A stretch of 64,000 nt of DNA from Membranipora membranacea (GCA_914767715.1 OU612069.1:24549387-24613386), one strand, 5' to 3'; positions 40,201 through 51,100 are shown, counted from the first letter of the stretch. Numbers and translations are program-made. Notes: generated by a model from the sequence alone, not told the origin.

Positions 40201-42250
40201 TCTAGTTTTCAGTTTGTGAATGACAAATTTCATAAATCTGACACCTTCCTTTGGTCAGCTTAGAATGACTGTTGGTCATAGAAAACTTTGTTTGATGTAA
40301 GGGCTATCTAGTATTGTGTGTACCTTGTCTTACTCATCTCACAAAGCAATGTTAGCCACTAAATCAAATATATCTGCAAAATCCATTGACTGAATAAATG
40401 CCTAGACTGTGGCCCATATGTTCTGGTAACACATGTAAAAAAATCAAGAGAATTGCATGAACCATTCTCAGGCAAATCTGAAATAAGTAAGGCTATGTCT
40501 GCAGAAAGAAATCATTTCTACATTGTAATCTTATATAAACAGAGCAAGCGAGCACAGCATCGTAAAATGACAAACACTCGTTTTCACGCTTGAATTGCTG
40601 TGGACAGGGAATGCGTTGAGTGTCATGTCATAGTCATTGCTGCTACCAGTATATTTTCACAGAGTAGGATATATATCCTTACTCTGTGATAGTTTGAAAG
40701 AGTGTTTATCAAGTATGTCAACAAGATCGCAAGCAAAATTGACTGTCTATAAATGGTCTATCCAAAATGAAACAACGGGACAAATGACCTACCCAAAGTA
40801 TTTGGCTTATCTAACAAGCTGACCAGCTTCATGTGGACAAAGTCTTTATGCAAATATCATGAACTTTTTATAGAATTCTATTTTTGACTGATCCCTTTTG
40901 AAGCAGTAAAGTTGATAGAATGTGGGTACCTGCGAGTTGGGTCCTTAAAAAAAGTTCTGTCAGCTGTTAGCAAGTAGTATAGCTGTTACTCCTTGATGTT
41001 AGTATATGTGGTTATATAATAAAACCTTTACGATAATTAATTAACTTTTGACCTTGTCAGTTATTTCAGCTTGTTCAGTGCTGTAAACTCAGAGCCAGCA
41101 TGTACATCATCATAAAGCAGGAGGGCGAATGTCCTAACACAATAAAATTATTACCTAGAATAACTTGAATTTCTTTGTTTTTGTTCTAGCTGACTGCTTA
41201 TAAGATATTTTGATGTGCGGGCCGTGAAAATAAAATTGAACTGACATTTGAGATGACAAGTACTGAAACGATAGATTGGACTGCATCGCTATGTGAATTG
41301 ACAATTTTTTTATTTTCAGGAAAATTCATTTGATCAAACTAGATTGAATCTTTTCATTTGTAAAATACGTCAATAAGTGATCGTCAATTTCTATTTTCGA
41401 ATCCAGTCCTAGAACTTTTTTCGAAGAACTAAAACTGTACACTGCACACTCATCTCTTTCCGCATTTACTAGGAGCGTTCAAGGAATCTATCATGAACAA
41501 ACAAGTGAACTAATCCTATGTAAAGATATTTGAATGGATTGAGATGGCTAAATATGCTGTCAAGTTCATTTGCTGCTGTCGGTGTGTTGCCATAAAATTG
41601 AAGAACAGTGGAAATTCAAAGAATGTTTGATCAACAACAACAATGCTGCTGTAGGTCACAATTTTGTCGGACACGTCTCTCATTTCGTATTTACATTGCA
41701 AGTTCAGCTTCTAAAAATGCGCTTTCTTTCTAACTACGCCAGGTAAACTCCATGTGAAAGAGTGATCAGGTGAAATATTCAAATGAGTATAGCAGAATGC
41801 GCTGATTCTGCGTGGATTCGAATTCAAAATATTTGCAATCTCAAGAGCTTTGTTGGTTCGTAAATTCCTTACTGTGAAAGCAGAAATACACAATGGAACC
41901 TTCAAGAGCGCATCAGCCGTATTTTTTGGAGATAAATTGGTATGACACAACATCAACGCACTGGGTTGGATATTCTTGATGAACCTTAATGATCACTCTT
42001 GCCAGCTCTCACTAAAGCAACAACACAACATGCCATGGCATTGAAACACGGACATTAATAAAAGTGAGGCGAAAGGACTTCAATAACAGCCACAATTTAC
42101 CAACAAAACATTAAACATTATAGCTACGCTACTTACATCCTTATTTTGCTCCTCCCAGTAACTTCCAGATTATTGCTATCCTCTTGATGGTAATGACAGT
42201 ATATCCACTCACCCACATCCTTCCATAAAACAGAGATTTTTTGGCTTCAT
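12936..42250 (-). CDS. Large unrecognised membrane protein, ~33 exons, ~1139 aa
   Basis: I do not recognise the family. The exons (high to low) are 42213–42250, 38161–38306, 36723–36802, 32528–32572, 29794–29895, 28740–28811, 28426–28539, 27373–27453, 26856–26975, 26260–26352, 25625–25962, 24830–24897, 24366–24533, 23663–23721, 22913–22988, 22521–22605, 22099–22255, 21807–21935, 21432–21445, 20539–20710, 19745–19888, 19269–19368, 17693–17757, 16755–16828, 16442–16536, 16140–16288, 15417–15541, 15166–15251, 14552–14632, 14322–14352, 13445–13683, 13227–13287, 12936–12948. All are GT–AG with continuous phase, 3420 nt in total. The start ATG has an in-frame upstream TAA. Hydrophobic segments lie at residues ~386–405 (exon 11) and ~929–960 (exon 27). 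The N-terminal ~380 residues are acidic and Ser/Pro-rich; the middle ~500 residues look folded and Trp-rich; the tail has His/Pro-rich runs. The last exon is uncertain: an acceptor near 13030–13060 leading to a stop at 13018–13020 is an alternative. Confidence 0.72.
13445..13683 (-). CDS. Exon 31 of the large membrane protein: His/Pro-rich tail
   Basis: Eighty codons near the C-terminus contain HHHQAPAPAFQPPPAPLQ and, further on, HTHHHDPG. The region looks disordered. It starts with one nucleotide completing a Ser codon from exon 30 and ends at phase 1, matching the next exon at 13227–13287. Exons 30 and 32 both end in PNQ followed by a split codon, which suggests an old duplication around this exon. 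Confidence 0.7.
15417..15541 (-). CDS. Exon 27 of the large membrane protein: hydrophobic segment
   Basis: This exon encodes residues ~929–970, starting MLVPLLWIVLARIFFKYPE and continuing LLICSCIVAYCGTA. There are about 30 hydrophobic residues interrupted by FKYPE, so it could be one long membrane span or a re-entrant pair. It follows a basic stretch (RDKKPGDGG) and precedes a His-rich stretch, which would fit membrane-flanking regions. It starts at phase 0 and ends at phase 2. Confidence 0.7.
20174..20209. repeat. Perfect 36-bp inverted repeat (hairpin)
   Basis: The 17-bp arm TCGCACGAAAGTAGAAT is followed by TG and the exact reverse complement of the arm. It lies in the intron between exons 20 and 21 of the large minus-strand gene. 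The right arm is followed by two copies of ATGTTGTGCG. Confidence 0.95.
21432..21445 (-). CDS. 14-nt micro-exon of the large membrane protein
   Basis: Between exon 18 (ends at phase 0 with AAG) and exon 20 (starts with a lone G completing a codon) the reading frame cannot be kept without a 14-nt insert. The sequence ACACTACAGTACAG sits between a clean acceptor (TTTTTGCAG) and a strong donor (GTAGGTAA). It adds residues TLQY plus two bases of an Arg codon. Skipping it would put a stop into exon 20. Confidence 0.75.
23479..23501. repeat. (TA)n microsatellite
   Basis: About 11 uninterrupted TA units in an intron of the large minus-strand gene. Confidence 0.95.
25178..25226. repeat. (TA)n microsatellite
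   Basis: About 24 TA units with one AAT interruption, in the intron between exons 11 and 12 of the large gene. Shorter TA runs occur at about 24935–24952, 25306–25317 and 25363–25377. Confidence 0.95.
25321..25448. repeat. Inverted repeat with ~35-bp arms
   Basis: The left arm 25321–25355 contains GTTACCTGTTCATTG and the right arm 25414–25448 contains its near reverse complement. They are separated by about 58 bp of AT-rich loop. This may be a small foldback element. Confidence 0.8.
25449..25555 (+). repeat. Dispersed repeat, similar to 28010–28130
   Basis: Shares the ordered motifs TTTGATTGGT, AAGTTCAG, AATA-x-TACAG, TAAAC-x-TT and GTC-x-AG with 28055–28125. The two copies are diverged but collinear, in different introns of the large gene. 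Confidence 0.6.
25625..25962 (-). CDS. Exon 11 of the large membrane protein: longest exon, first hydrophobic segment
   Basis: This exon encodes 112 codons. The first ~80 residues are polar with several cysteines (TQECES, ENCHTT, KTCVPD). The last ~25 include STVFCLILAVIRYLISAYLQ, a plausible single transmembrane span at residues ~386–405. Basic residues (EDKGRWK) lie just before the span. The exon ends at phase 2 (AA), completed to Asn by exon 12. Confidence 0.75.
28010..28130 (+). repeat. Dispersed repeat, similar to 25449–25555
   Basis: Second diverged copy in the same orientation. A weaker echo (CTCATCTTTGACGATTGG) is at about 37230. Confidence 0.6.
28845..28935 (+). mobile_element. tRNA-derived SINE, second family
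   Basis: A tRNA-like head has the A-box-like TTAGCGCGATTGATAACA near 28859 and the B-box GGTTCAATTCC near 28906. The acceptor stem does not pair, so it is not a functional tRNA. It lacks the body of the 4869–5091 family. Confidence 0.6.
29105..29155 (-). mobile_element. Truncated tRNA-like fragment
   Basis: The minus strand reads GCGGGTAGTGTAGTGG and then an anticodon-arm-like stretch TCTCTTAGAACGGGAGA. No B-box follows. This is most likely a truncated SINE head. Confidence 0.45.
29286..29490 (+). repeat. Clustered GGTACATATG-type motifs
   Basis: At least six variants of GGGTACATATG occur in about 200 bp: 29286, 29310, 29337, 29406 (GGTGCATATG), 29428 (GGTACGCATG) and 29464. Spacing is irregular, so it is not a simple tandem array. 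Confidence 0.7.
29529..29638 (+). repeat. Degenerate GGTAT pentamer repeat
   Basis: About 110 bp built from GGTAT/TGTAT/GGTAC units with GTCATGGTA blocks. It lies in the intron between exons 5 and 6 of the large minus-strand gene. Confidence 0.8.
30650..31180. mobile_element. Diverged inverted-repeat element
   Basis: TATGGGGCTCCC at 30662–30673 is mirrored by GGGAGCCCCATG at 31158–31169, and both arms carry matching TGAAGATT and GTTTTAAA-type blocks further in. The interior holds a perfect hairpin (30873–30898) and a B-box-like GTTTGAGCCCC near 30940. It is probably an old non-autonomous element, possibly with a nested SINE. Confidence 0.5.
31402..31784. mobile_element. Foldback element with ~120-bp inverted arms
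   Basis: The left arm 31402–31522 and right arm 31664–31784 are near-perfect reverse complements, sharing GAATGCTCATAATACTGTGA and TATAGGGACATAGTGTGCA. About 140 bp separates them. There is no coding capacity. This is the signature of a MITE/foldback DNA element, and the low divergence between arms suggests a fairly recent insertion. Confidence 0.9.
32757..32912 (-). mobile_element. tRNA-derived SINE, copy 3
   Basis: Same family as 4869–5091. The A-box (TGACTCAGTTGG) is the reverse complement of the stretch near 32894, and the head shares GACTGCAGTGGGAT and GATGGACTGCAG with copy 1. The body contains TTGCTCTGTTTGCAGGCAG. The B-box is decayed. Confidence 0.85.
34655..36514. mobile_element. 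Large foldback element with ~350-bp inverted arms and internal repeats
   Basis: The left arm (~34655–35010) and right arm (~36160–36514) are reverse complements with moderate divergence. They share AATAGGCCAGAAGCAGC, ATGGCACGGACAAT, GGGTGTACCCAGTTGTAG and CAGGGAATTCCAGGT. The interior repeats GTGTACCCAGTTGTAGC plus ATCATGTCAGCGGCAGC at 35149, 35307, 35461 and (degraded) 35717, each followed by similar sequence. No transposase frame is visible. It lies in the 3.9 kb intron between exons 3 and 4 of the large minus-strand gene. Confidence 0.85.
37324..37352. repeat. Perfect short hairpin
   Basis: CAAGGAGTAACAG, a 3-nt loop, then its exact reverse complement. It lies in an intron of the large gene. 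Confidence 0.9.
39665..39995 (+). mobile_element. SINE with B-box head and A-rich tail
   Basis: A B-box-like GTTCGATTCCCGG near 39723 is followed by a ~230-bp body (CAGTATAAAGATCCCCCTCT, AGAGTAACCGACAACGGCG) and an A-rich end (AAAAAAAGAAAAAAG near 39978–39992). The structure (tRNA-like head, conserved body, A-rich tail) fits a SINE of a family different from the 4869–5091 copies. It lies in the first intron of the large minus-strand gene. Confidence 0.65.
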
Positions 42251-42690
42251 GAGCGAGAAGTCGTGTGAAATTTACGCAATTGGCTTTTTACCTCCCGGGC
42301 TTAAAACAGCTTATAATCCATTTGATTAAGTTGACGACACAGTAATGTAAACCACATGCTTGTGTATAAAAGCGATCAAATAGGCATAGTACTTGTCAAA
42401 ATGTCATTGGTTTATGATAGATGTTTTGCGATCGTCGTAGCAGTTTATTGACATGAAAAACAAACTATGTGGATATTGTATCACAGTTACTTTATCCAGG
42501 AAGTACTCCTTGCTTCATCCTACCAGTAGAGCTATTTGACAACTGAAATGCAGGAAAAGTTGCTCCGAAGTCAACTTAAAATTACATGAAAGCAATCTTG
42601 TAATATGATGAGACAATTAAGGGAGGATGATAGCCTGAGTTTTCTTTTGATATGTCTTTTTGTTGGCAAATGTTTGTGACAAAATATACC

Positions 42691-42724
42691 AACCAACCGA
42701 CCGATCGACCGACCGACCGACCAG
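42691..42724. repeat. (GACC)n tetranucleotide tract
   Basis: About eight imperfect ACCA/GACC units about 450 bp upstream of the large gene's start codon. Confidence 0.85.
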
Positions 42725-43530
42725 TGATCACTGTACACGTCATAAACTGGTGCGTAGATTTCATGCCCTGATTTTGAAGACCAGTTTGTGCAAATTTGCC
42801 CATTAGGTGGCAATTATGAGATTTAAGTCCCAATTAATTACCTTGAAGGCTTGAAGCTATGCAGAAATCAATGAGCACAACTTTGCATGAGTGGCAGCAG
42901 TAGTTTAACTTCGCTTCCAAGTGTGTTAGTCTAGTCTGTCCAGTTGGCTTCTACATGATAAGTAACAGTTCTTCTCTTCTTATCATCAGCTTAATTCCAA
43001 TTTTACATGCCAGCAATGCACTCCCTCCAATCGATGTCAGAGAGTGTATTTGGTTGTTGATGCACTTCTCTAGTAGTTGAGAAATTTTAGTCTTTCCCTA
43101 TTGGTTTTCTGTATTAGCACTGATTGCGATACTATGGTGGTCAAGCTTAGCCATATGCTGAGGATTAGCACCGTCCGTAATGAGGCTGGGTTGTAAAAAT
43201 ACTTACCAGATATATAGAAGGCGAGAAGGTCTGGCTGTAAGTCCGGGTAGGAGTTGTCAGTCAATTGGCGGCAGACTATATCTATCCCAGCTCATTTGTA
43301 TATCCCATCCCAGCCCCTACCAGTGATGAACTAATTCTAGCTAGCGGAAATAATCACATGAAGATATAGAGCTAAGAATAGCTTTCAGTAATATGAAGAG
43401 TGAATCAGTCATTGTCAAAGTAAACAGCCATGGTTTGTGTAATTACCTCTTAATTACCACATATGACAAATGGTGTGTAAACGTATCTCAAAAATACAAA
43501 GTCCACTGATGCCCAGTGTCATGGGTCCGT

Positions 43531-43544
43531 GGGGGGGGGGGGGG
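43531..43544 (+). repeat. Poly-G run
   Basis: Fourteen consecutive G in the divergent spacer. Other homopolymer runs are C at 32650–32662, G near 40150–40169 and C near 60280–60294. Confidence 0.95.
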
Positions 43545-43669
43545 TAAGTCCGAGGGGCCCATCATTGTACTGTGTGTAGAGACTGCCGGGACTATATGTG
43601 TTATTATTAGGATCCATTTGTGGTCATGGGAGGCCCTGTGACTCATTACAAAATAAAGTACAGTTATAT

Positions 43670-43699
43670 AGAGACTATAGATATATATCTATAGTCTCT
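43670..43699. repeat. Perfect 30-bp palindrome
   Basis: AGAGACTATAG, then ATATATAT, then CTATAGTCTCT. It is fully self-complementary with no spacer. Confidence 0.95.
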
Positions 43700-44259
43700 G
43701 GTATGATGGATAGGCCCTGGGGGCCGATGTCAGGGAGACATGTCCCAAGACACCTATGAGAATTGTATAACAAGAGGCCTTTCGTTTGGTGAACAAAGGA
43801 GTACAATGGCAGGCAAAGTTTGCTTGTCTTTATGCATGTTGGGTGTGTGTGATCGATGGTTGGGGAGAGTGTATGCTAGCCTCAGTCCTCCAATTTTGCT
43901 ACACTCATTTGTGGGTATACAAAATCCACCCGCTGCTACAATATGTAGGAACCACTGGTAAAGGGTGTTTGACAACTGTACTTTATTTTGTAATGTACGT
44001 GCCATTGCCAATATCAAGATGCCAACGTACAGTACTGGGGTGTTTATAAGTTATGCACCAACATTCAGTTCATTCATAGATAATATATCCATTTTTTTGT
44101 GGATCGATGTACTCTGTAGACAGTCCCTTGATTCTCCTGCACTCCTTCTGCAATGCAGTGAGTATGAGTATGCATAAATGATAATTCAACCAGCTGGAAC
44201 TCTGGGAAGGTTTCAGCAAGAAGTAAGCTTGTTATTATTACTACCTGTTTCCAGTTGTT

Positions 44260-44494
44260 CATGCTTCCATGTTGTAAATGACTCCGTACATTTCATGCCA
44301 TTTGGAATAGCATGATGCATTGTAGTCTATCTTGTCAAGCTCATGTTTGTAGATTCAGAGGTAATTATCATGCTTCCATGTTGTAAATGACTCAGTACAT
44401 TTCATGCCAATCGGAATAGCATGATGCACTGTAGTTTATCCAAGGATCTCCTTGGTCTATCTTGTCAAGCTCATGTTTGTAGATTCAGAGGTAA
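44260..44494 (+). repeat. ~108-bp tandem duplication
   Basis: Copy 1 (44260–44368) and copy 2 (44369–44494) both contain CATGCTTCCATGTTGTAAAT and TTGTCAAGCTCATGTTTGTA. Copy 2 has an extra ~19 bp including the palindromic CCAAGGATCTCCTTGG. Confidence 0.9.
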
Positions 44495-46622
44495 TCTTCA
44501 GTATTTATGTTCATGTGCTATGACATAGACATGTAAAAATACAATACAATACACTACTAACAAAGCTTACGCAGTCTATTGATATATTAGCTCTGCTACT
44601 AGACCATGGTCCAACACCTCTATTTATTTCCCCATTGCTTTACATGCAAACTATGTTGACTTGTCACCTCAATAAGCCTGCTTCAGGTTCTTTCGATTCT
44701 TTAACCAGACCACTCAAAATGATGGTATGCTCCTGGTCTTCCATACTGGTGACTATGGGTTGAAAAACGGTTGTCAGAATTTTTTAGTGGCCCCATATAT
44801 AAGACCATTGCATTTTGCACACATTTTCGGTCTAATTTACATTAGCCAATCCGTATGCATTGATCTTCCAAAAACATTTTCAAACTTTAATTCAATAGAT
44901 TTCCATTGCAAATACACCTGAAAATATTAACAGGGTTCAATATCACTGATAGCAGTGCTTTTGAATTGGCTAAAGCCTCATTTGTCATCAGCATACTAAT
45001 CATTTTATTTTGGAGGATGCAACAAGTTCACCTTCACCCAATTACCATTCTGCTTGCAGGATAGCCTTGTGACATAGTCTGCCTCAACAGTTTGCACATG
45101 CGCAGACTGCCCAATTACAGGTGTATTACCCATGTGCTTTCGCAATATTTGTATACAAAGGAGTAGCCAATGAAAGAAAGCTATTAAGCCACGCCCACAT
45201 ATCCTGGACTTCCGATATTGAGGTTAGTACCAAGGAAGTGCTATCACTACTAGGACTAAGTAGTCGCTCGTATCACTCACTCACTGAACCTCAATTCTTT
45301 TGACAAAACATATAGACTTAACCTGTTTTCTTCGACTTAACCGTTCTCTATTGATAATTGAAGCGAGGTCTGAAATTGATGATGAATAGAAAGCTACAGG
45401 TTTAAGTGATGATACGAGCCGAAGGCGAAAGACATGTGTATGTTTGTTAGAAAGTATGAAGAATAGACTTAGAATTAGAGATAGATAGACTCAAGAAGGA
45501 ACTCCTTCAGTCCTTGAGGCTTGATAGAATTATATGTTAATTTAAGTATAATTACTATACTCTTTGTGCTTGGTATAAGTGGAACTTTACTGTGTTGTGT
45601 ATATGTTTTTTACTGTCACCTGTGACTTGACTGTGACTTGAGTAGACATATGTATGTATGTTTATTTATATATCACTGTACACCACCATCATTGGTTGGT
45701 ACCACATTTACTAGTAGGTAGTACTGCTACCAAGGAGGAGTAAAAGTACTCCTCGCTGTTGCCTGTCTTGAAAGGCTATCCTCGCTGCTACCTAGGCCAC
45801 GGCAACTGCCTAGTTATAGCTCTATCTATCTATGGCTCACTATGAAAATCCTAAATTGAATTTAAAATTAATGACATAAATAATAAGAATAAGATAATAA
45901 ATTGTCTTTATTATTTATATGATAACAATCTGGCAATATAACCCAGTCGGCACAACTGCATCTAAACTATGTTGGAAAGATGTTTCAAGGAGCCTTGGAT
46001 GTTTATACCTTAGAGGCTGAACTACGTCTGCCTAATGTGGCAATCTGTCATGCCATTATATGTTGGAATGGTGCATTTTAGTAGATATTGTGACGAGATA
46101 TAAACTGCCTCTGCTACACATCTAACAAGAGGCTTGTGTATATATAGTAACCATGCGTTTCTTGACAGCAAAATTATTTGCACTATTTCATATCTCAGTA
46201 TGTATTTTATTTTAATTACGATTTATTAGATTTAATATTGATTAGCTTTAAGGGGTGTGTTTCACTCTTAGTGATTCAGTCCACATTGGATGTTGACTAG
46301 CAGGCCTATTAGACCATTGGACTTCCACTTGTGTAAGGTAAGACAATGAATCATACAAAGTGTGACTTCTAAATATTTAAGTCGAATACAATCGGGTTCA
46401 ACTTTATTCGCAAAGAACATTAAGTGGTGCTTAATGCAGGTAATTAAAACCCTGGCTGTATATTAACCTATTTCAAAACACTGACATGTATTAATGTTTC
46501 AAAGTTATTGAATAATGGTTTATATACATAATTATATTGCACTGTTGGGTTAGCACAAGGGCTCACCAAACGTTAGCAGCTTACCGGGGAGATAAATGCA
46601 AGTAATGTAAACTAATTCAACA

Positions 46623-47153
46623 GCTACGCAGTCATAAATGCATCATTCCCATGCAGCTTAGAGACTAGTAGATTTGATTTTAAGCAATTGAATAAAGCAG
46701 TGCAAAATAGAATTGCACACAATTTGGAGCCACACAGAGCGTTAGCAAACAGATTGCAAAGCATTTTTTCCCATTTATGATGCCAGTATTCTTGCAGATT
46801 ATTCTCTAGTAAAGTAGATGTAGTTACTGCGCAGTTACCATATTGGAAAAAACTGTGTTGCTTTGTATGCACCATTTATGCCTCTACGCAGTCATGAACG
46901 CATCATTCCCATGCAGTTTAGAGACTAGATTTGATTTTAAGAAAGAGGAATAAAACAGTGCAAAATAGAATTGCACACAATTTGCAGCCACGCAGAGTGT
47001 TAGCAAACAAATTGCAAAGCATTTTATCCCATATGATGCCAGTATTCTTGCAAATTACTCTCTAGTAAAGTAGCTGTAGTTACTGCGCAGTTACCATAAT
47101 ATTGGAAAAAAACTGTGTTGCTTTGTATGCACCGTTTATGCCTCTACAAGATA
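46623..47153 (+). repeat. ~262-bp tandem duplication
   Basis: Copy 1 starts CTACGCAGTCATAAATGC at 46623 and copy 2 starts CTACGCAGTCATGAACGC at 46885. The two are collinear to the end (GTTGCTTTGTATGCACC in both) with only small differences. Confidence 0.9.
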
Positions 47154-48140
47154 TTGAATGTTAAACATGTTGTTGCATACTATGTGCCTTCTGGGAAGCT
47201 GCCTCTAAATATACTGGTCAAGTTAATTATTAAAACAACAAATGATTGATGAATGGGTTACTATATTATTCAAATCAATGTTACTGGAGCCTAAATCCAG
47301 CAGATGAGAAGAACAATGAATGGGCTCTGAGCTACTTTTATCTCATTTATGGAAAGGTCCCTGAGGTGATCTGAGGCCGGAATAACCTCAGATATCTTAT
47401 ATTTGACTGATGAGCTTAAAATCACAGTCACATATGCCAGTGCAGGGCTTCTGACTACTTCCTCGTTACTGATTTGCCATTACTAACTCTGACCAAAACA
47501 TTTCTGACAATGCTTGGCCAACAAATTGGAAGTCATGCTGACAGACAAATGATGAGTCGCTAGGCATATATATATAAGTTCTGCTAGTTTCAAACAAGGT
47601 TTTGGCTTGAGAACAGCCCAATACTGCATGACAGTACACGGATTATAGTACCTGAGGTAGGCGAATGGAGAAATGTTAAAGTTTGTTTATGTATTTTGGT
47701 CATCACTCATCATTGACCTAGGAATGAGGCTGATCTGGGCAGGATTTGATTTTATTATAATCTCCTTAAACAACGAGCGTGACATAACTGGGTGACAAGA
47801 TTCTCATTCGGACTGAGTCTGTTATTATATGCAATGCTCTTGTTATTGGCATAGTTTCCATCAACTACCTACAGTGCATCCGAGTCTTCAAATTCAAAAG
47901 CCAAGACTCAAAGGAGTAACCCATCTCAGAAACTGCAAATCCACATGAATCGTCCAAATACACAACCTAATACACATTTCACTTTGATATAATACAAAGA
48001 TTGCTCTCACAACGATCATTTTGCACACATGGGCTTTGTTCCTAAAGTGATTTGAGCAATGATTTAGTATGGGTTCGAGTTTTTACCAGTTGAATAACCT
48101 ACTTCTTGTTTCTATAGATTTTAAAGCTGTTATCTGAAAC

Positions 48141-51100
48141 ATGGAGGCTAACAGTTTACTGGCAGGACTCAAGTCTACAGTAGAAGGTTTACTCTCAGTT
48201 CCTACAGCCAATGTATGGTCAATTTATGGAGGTCTAAAACGACTCACTACATGTGTGGAGAATATACTCAATCATGGTCTAAAGTTCCCTCATCAGGTTA
48301 GTTTTCAGGTTCCGAAAGACACCGCTTGTGAACCCAGATTATTCAGTTTGTGAACCTGGCATGTTTTTTATCAGTCATCAGGTGATTGTCTTTCAAAGTT
48401 ACCTTCTTGTAAAGTATTTTACTGGTTCATATAAAGGGGGAGCTTTCAAGGTTGAATGTTCCAGCATCCTTGAGTGTATATACTTACTGATATACTGAAA
48501 TATGTACAAGTAAAAATATCTGATGAAGATGCAGCAGGGCATATCATAATCATGATTCTCTGGTTAATGAGGTCAAACAGTTCAATGACCTGACTTGCCT
48601 GATCTCAGATGCTGTGGGAACTTACAGTATTCAATATTTATAAACAATGAAGATGATGGCTAGTAATTCTCCACTTTGTGTTTATGCCCAATTTGATCTT
48701 GTTGGTACAGCGTTTAAATTCACACTATCATACTGATTCATTATTTTCACAGTCACAGACAAATCAGCCTACAGCAGATATAGATTATAATAACTTTATT
48801 AAATCACTTCACTGGTTGAATCCTGTACTGGCACCATCTACAGAGAAGATCAGAAAGATCGCTCAGGAACAGAATATCTCAGAAGGTAAATCTGTACTGT
48901 GACTCAACAGTGATGTAGTGCCAACACATCTTCTCTGCTAGCAATGGTTGATTAATCTGATGACGCCCTAAATGAGGGAGAAATTCCGCAATTAATTTGG
49001 TAGCCCAGATAGCATCCTCTAGAGTTCCAAAACAAATTTACTACCGTTTCATCATCTTGAGACTGACAGGGTCATAAAACTGCCTCTAGCTGTTCCTGAT
49101 GGTAAATAAGAATGGAATTCGATAAGTCATCATAGCCTTCACCCTTGGTTGTAACTTGCTCCCGTCCATACTGTTGTGAGCTGGCCTGTAAACAATTTCA
49201 GTTATCTCTGCCACAATAAATCAGCCCTGTCCCTATGTCAGCAACCTGCTAGTGGATCCCCAAAATGAGTAGCTATTAACTTGAGTTTAGTTTTGCTGGT
49301 TTTGGGATGACTAATTGTCAGCTCACACTATTTTTTATAATGTAAAGATGATGATTCAATTAAAGCAAGGAATAAGTTTCACTTTGTTTCTAATATATAA
49401 CGAAAGGGCAAACTTAATTTCCTGCTAATACATTTCTCCTATAGGGTATGATGTGTCTTCAGTCATCTATCGTTCATTGTAAAGGTCACATAGATAGTAA
49501 TGTTACAATGTTCTGATGTTACTGTTATACTTGTTATTCTCAGGTAGAGCGTGGGTGAGGCACAGCTTACAGAATCATACTATGTCTGCTCAGCTCAAAG
49601 CTCTAGTCAGCGATCAGCAGAACTTATATAATAACTATACTGGTATGTCTCTCTACTTCATCATAGTGATAAAATTAGTAGTAATGATCGGTTGAATTTG
49701 TCTGTATTAGGAGTTGTTCCCTCTTCAACACTTCATATATCTTCTTGTATTTCCATTGTACATTGGTATTTCCCAAGACAAAATATATTGGCTTGGTTTT
49801 TTACACTTCTCAATTGTGAATGGCTGGTGAAAATGGACTCGATGATAAGTAGCCACCCCAACAGGAAATTTCTTTATGGATGTGAATCTATGAAAAATCA
49901 TGCCACAAGCTGTGTGGTTTGTCTAAGCCTATGATGTGAATACCATATAAAGGCTTGTCTGATGTACAAAACAAGGTGCAGTCTGTAGCGATGACCTAAA
50001 ATAGTGTGGATTCATTGGCTACCTGTGAAGTGTTTGTAACATTGGGGAGTTAATCGGGATGTATAAACCCACATGACTAATTGGGTAACTGTAAATTGCT
50101 GAACAGGCTGAACAGACTGAACAGCTGAAGAGAATTTCTCAGACTACTATTTGTTTGATTCTTGACATGATTGGCTAATTTTGCATAAGCATGGACAATT
50201 CTTTATATTCTTCTCATTAAATTATTTATTTTAAGTTTGCATTCACCTTATTTTCTTTTAATTTTATTCACAGTAAAATTTTCGTCGTTACACTACTAGT
50301 GAATGGATGAAAAGTAGCCCCCCCTCCCCCTATAAACAAAGTTTGTTAAGACTGGCTACATGGAAGGTTGTCCAATTTCCAGAACACCATCAGAAATGGC
50401 ACATTGATTGCTTCATTTGCTTGTCCTAAATTGGTTATATAAGGTGCTTAGTGACTCATCAAATCATTTGGTTAAGAGGAATGTGTTTGAGAAGTGATAG
50501 TCACCCAGAGAAATGACTACAAATAATAATTTTAGTCTGAGAAATTCTGTTCAGTCCGTTCAGCCTGTTCAGCAATTTACAGTTACCGTGACTAATTGCA
50601 TATGGGGCAAGCCTGTCTTGACTAGCTTTGTTCGATGTTGGAGGATTCCCACCCCCCAACAAAGCTTGTCTAAATAGGCTATAATGAAGTGCGGTAGGTA
50701 GGGTTGTAGCACTGTTGTATTTGATGAATGCTGTTTAAGTCAACACAACTCTACACTTATATCTCATTTATCCATGCATACTATCAGATCATAAGTTAGG
50801 ACACCAATCATCACCTCACATTCTCTGGTTATCTTATCTGTATACAGGCTACTCTTAGAATCAGATAGTGAGCTGAGATTCTGTGTACTATGCATAGCCT
50901 TAGAGTCAAGGGTCTTAGTGCACTTTTGAGAAGTTACAACTACAATGCATTGGTGTTAGGGATTCAATCAAAGGATACATCTCAACTCTATGATTTGATT
51001 TACTACTCTTGAATAACAAAACCTAGGTCTCTATCAGCTCTTTCCATCTGTAAGGTGTAGAATTGAGCATTAGCTGAAAAAATCTCTTGGAAGTCTTAAC

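Larger units (their letters stand above)
42251..48140. other. Divergent intergenic region between the large membrane gene and Rubicon
   Basis: About 5.9 kb between two head-to-head starts (42250 minus, 48141 plus). The promoters of both genes should lie here, but I see no convincing TATA or initiator. An acceptor-like TTTCTATAG at 48110–48118, just before the Rubicon ATG, suggests a 5' UTR intron, so its true promoter is further upstream. Repeats here are listed separately. Confidence 0.5.

Noticed and set aside
43740-44262. Overlapping ORFs of 60–87 codons on both strands
   Set aside because: Several frames overlap, none resembles a protein family, and there is no splice context.
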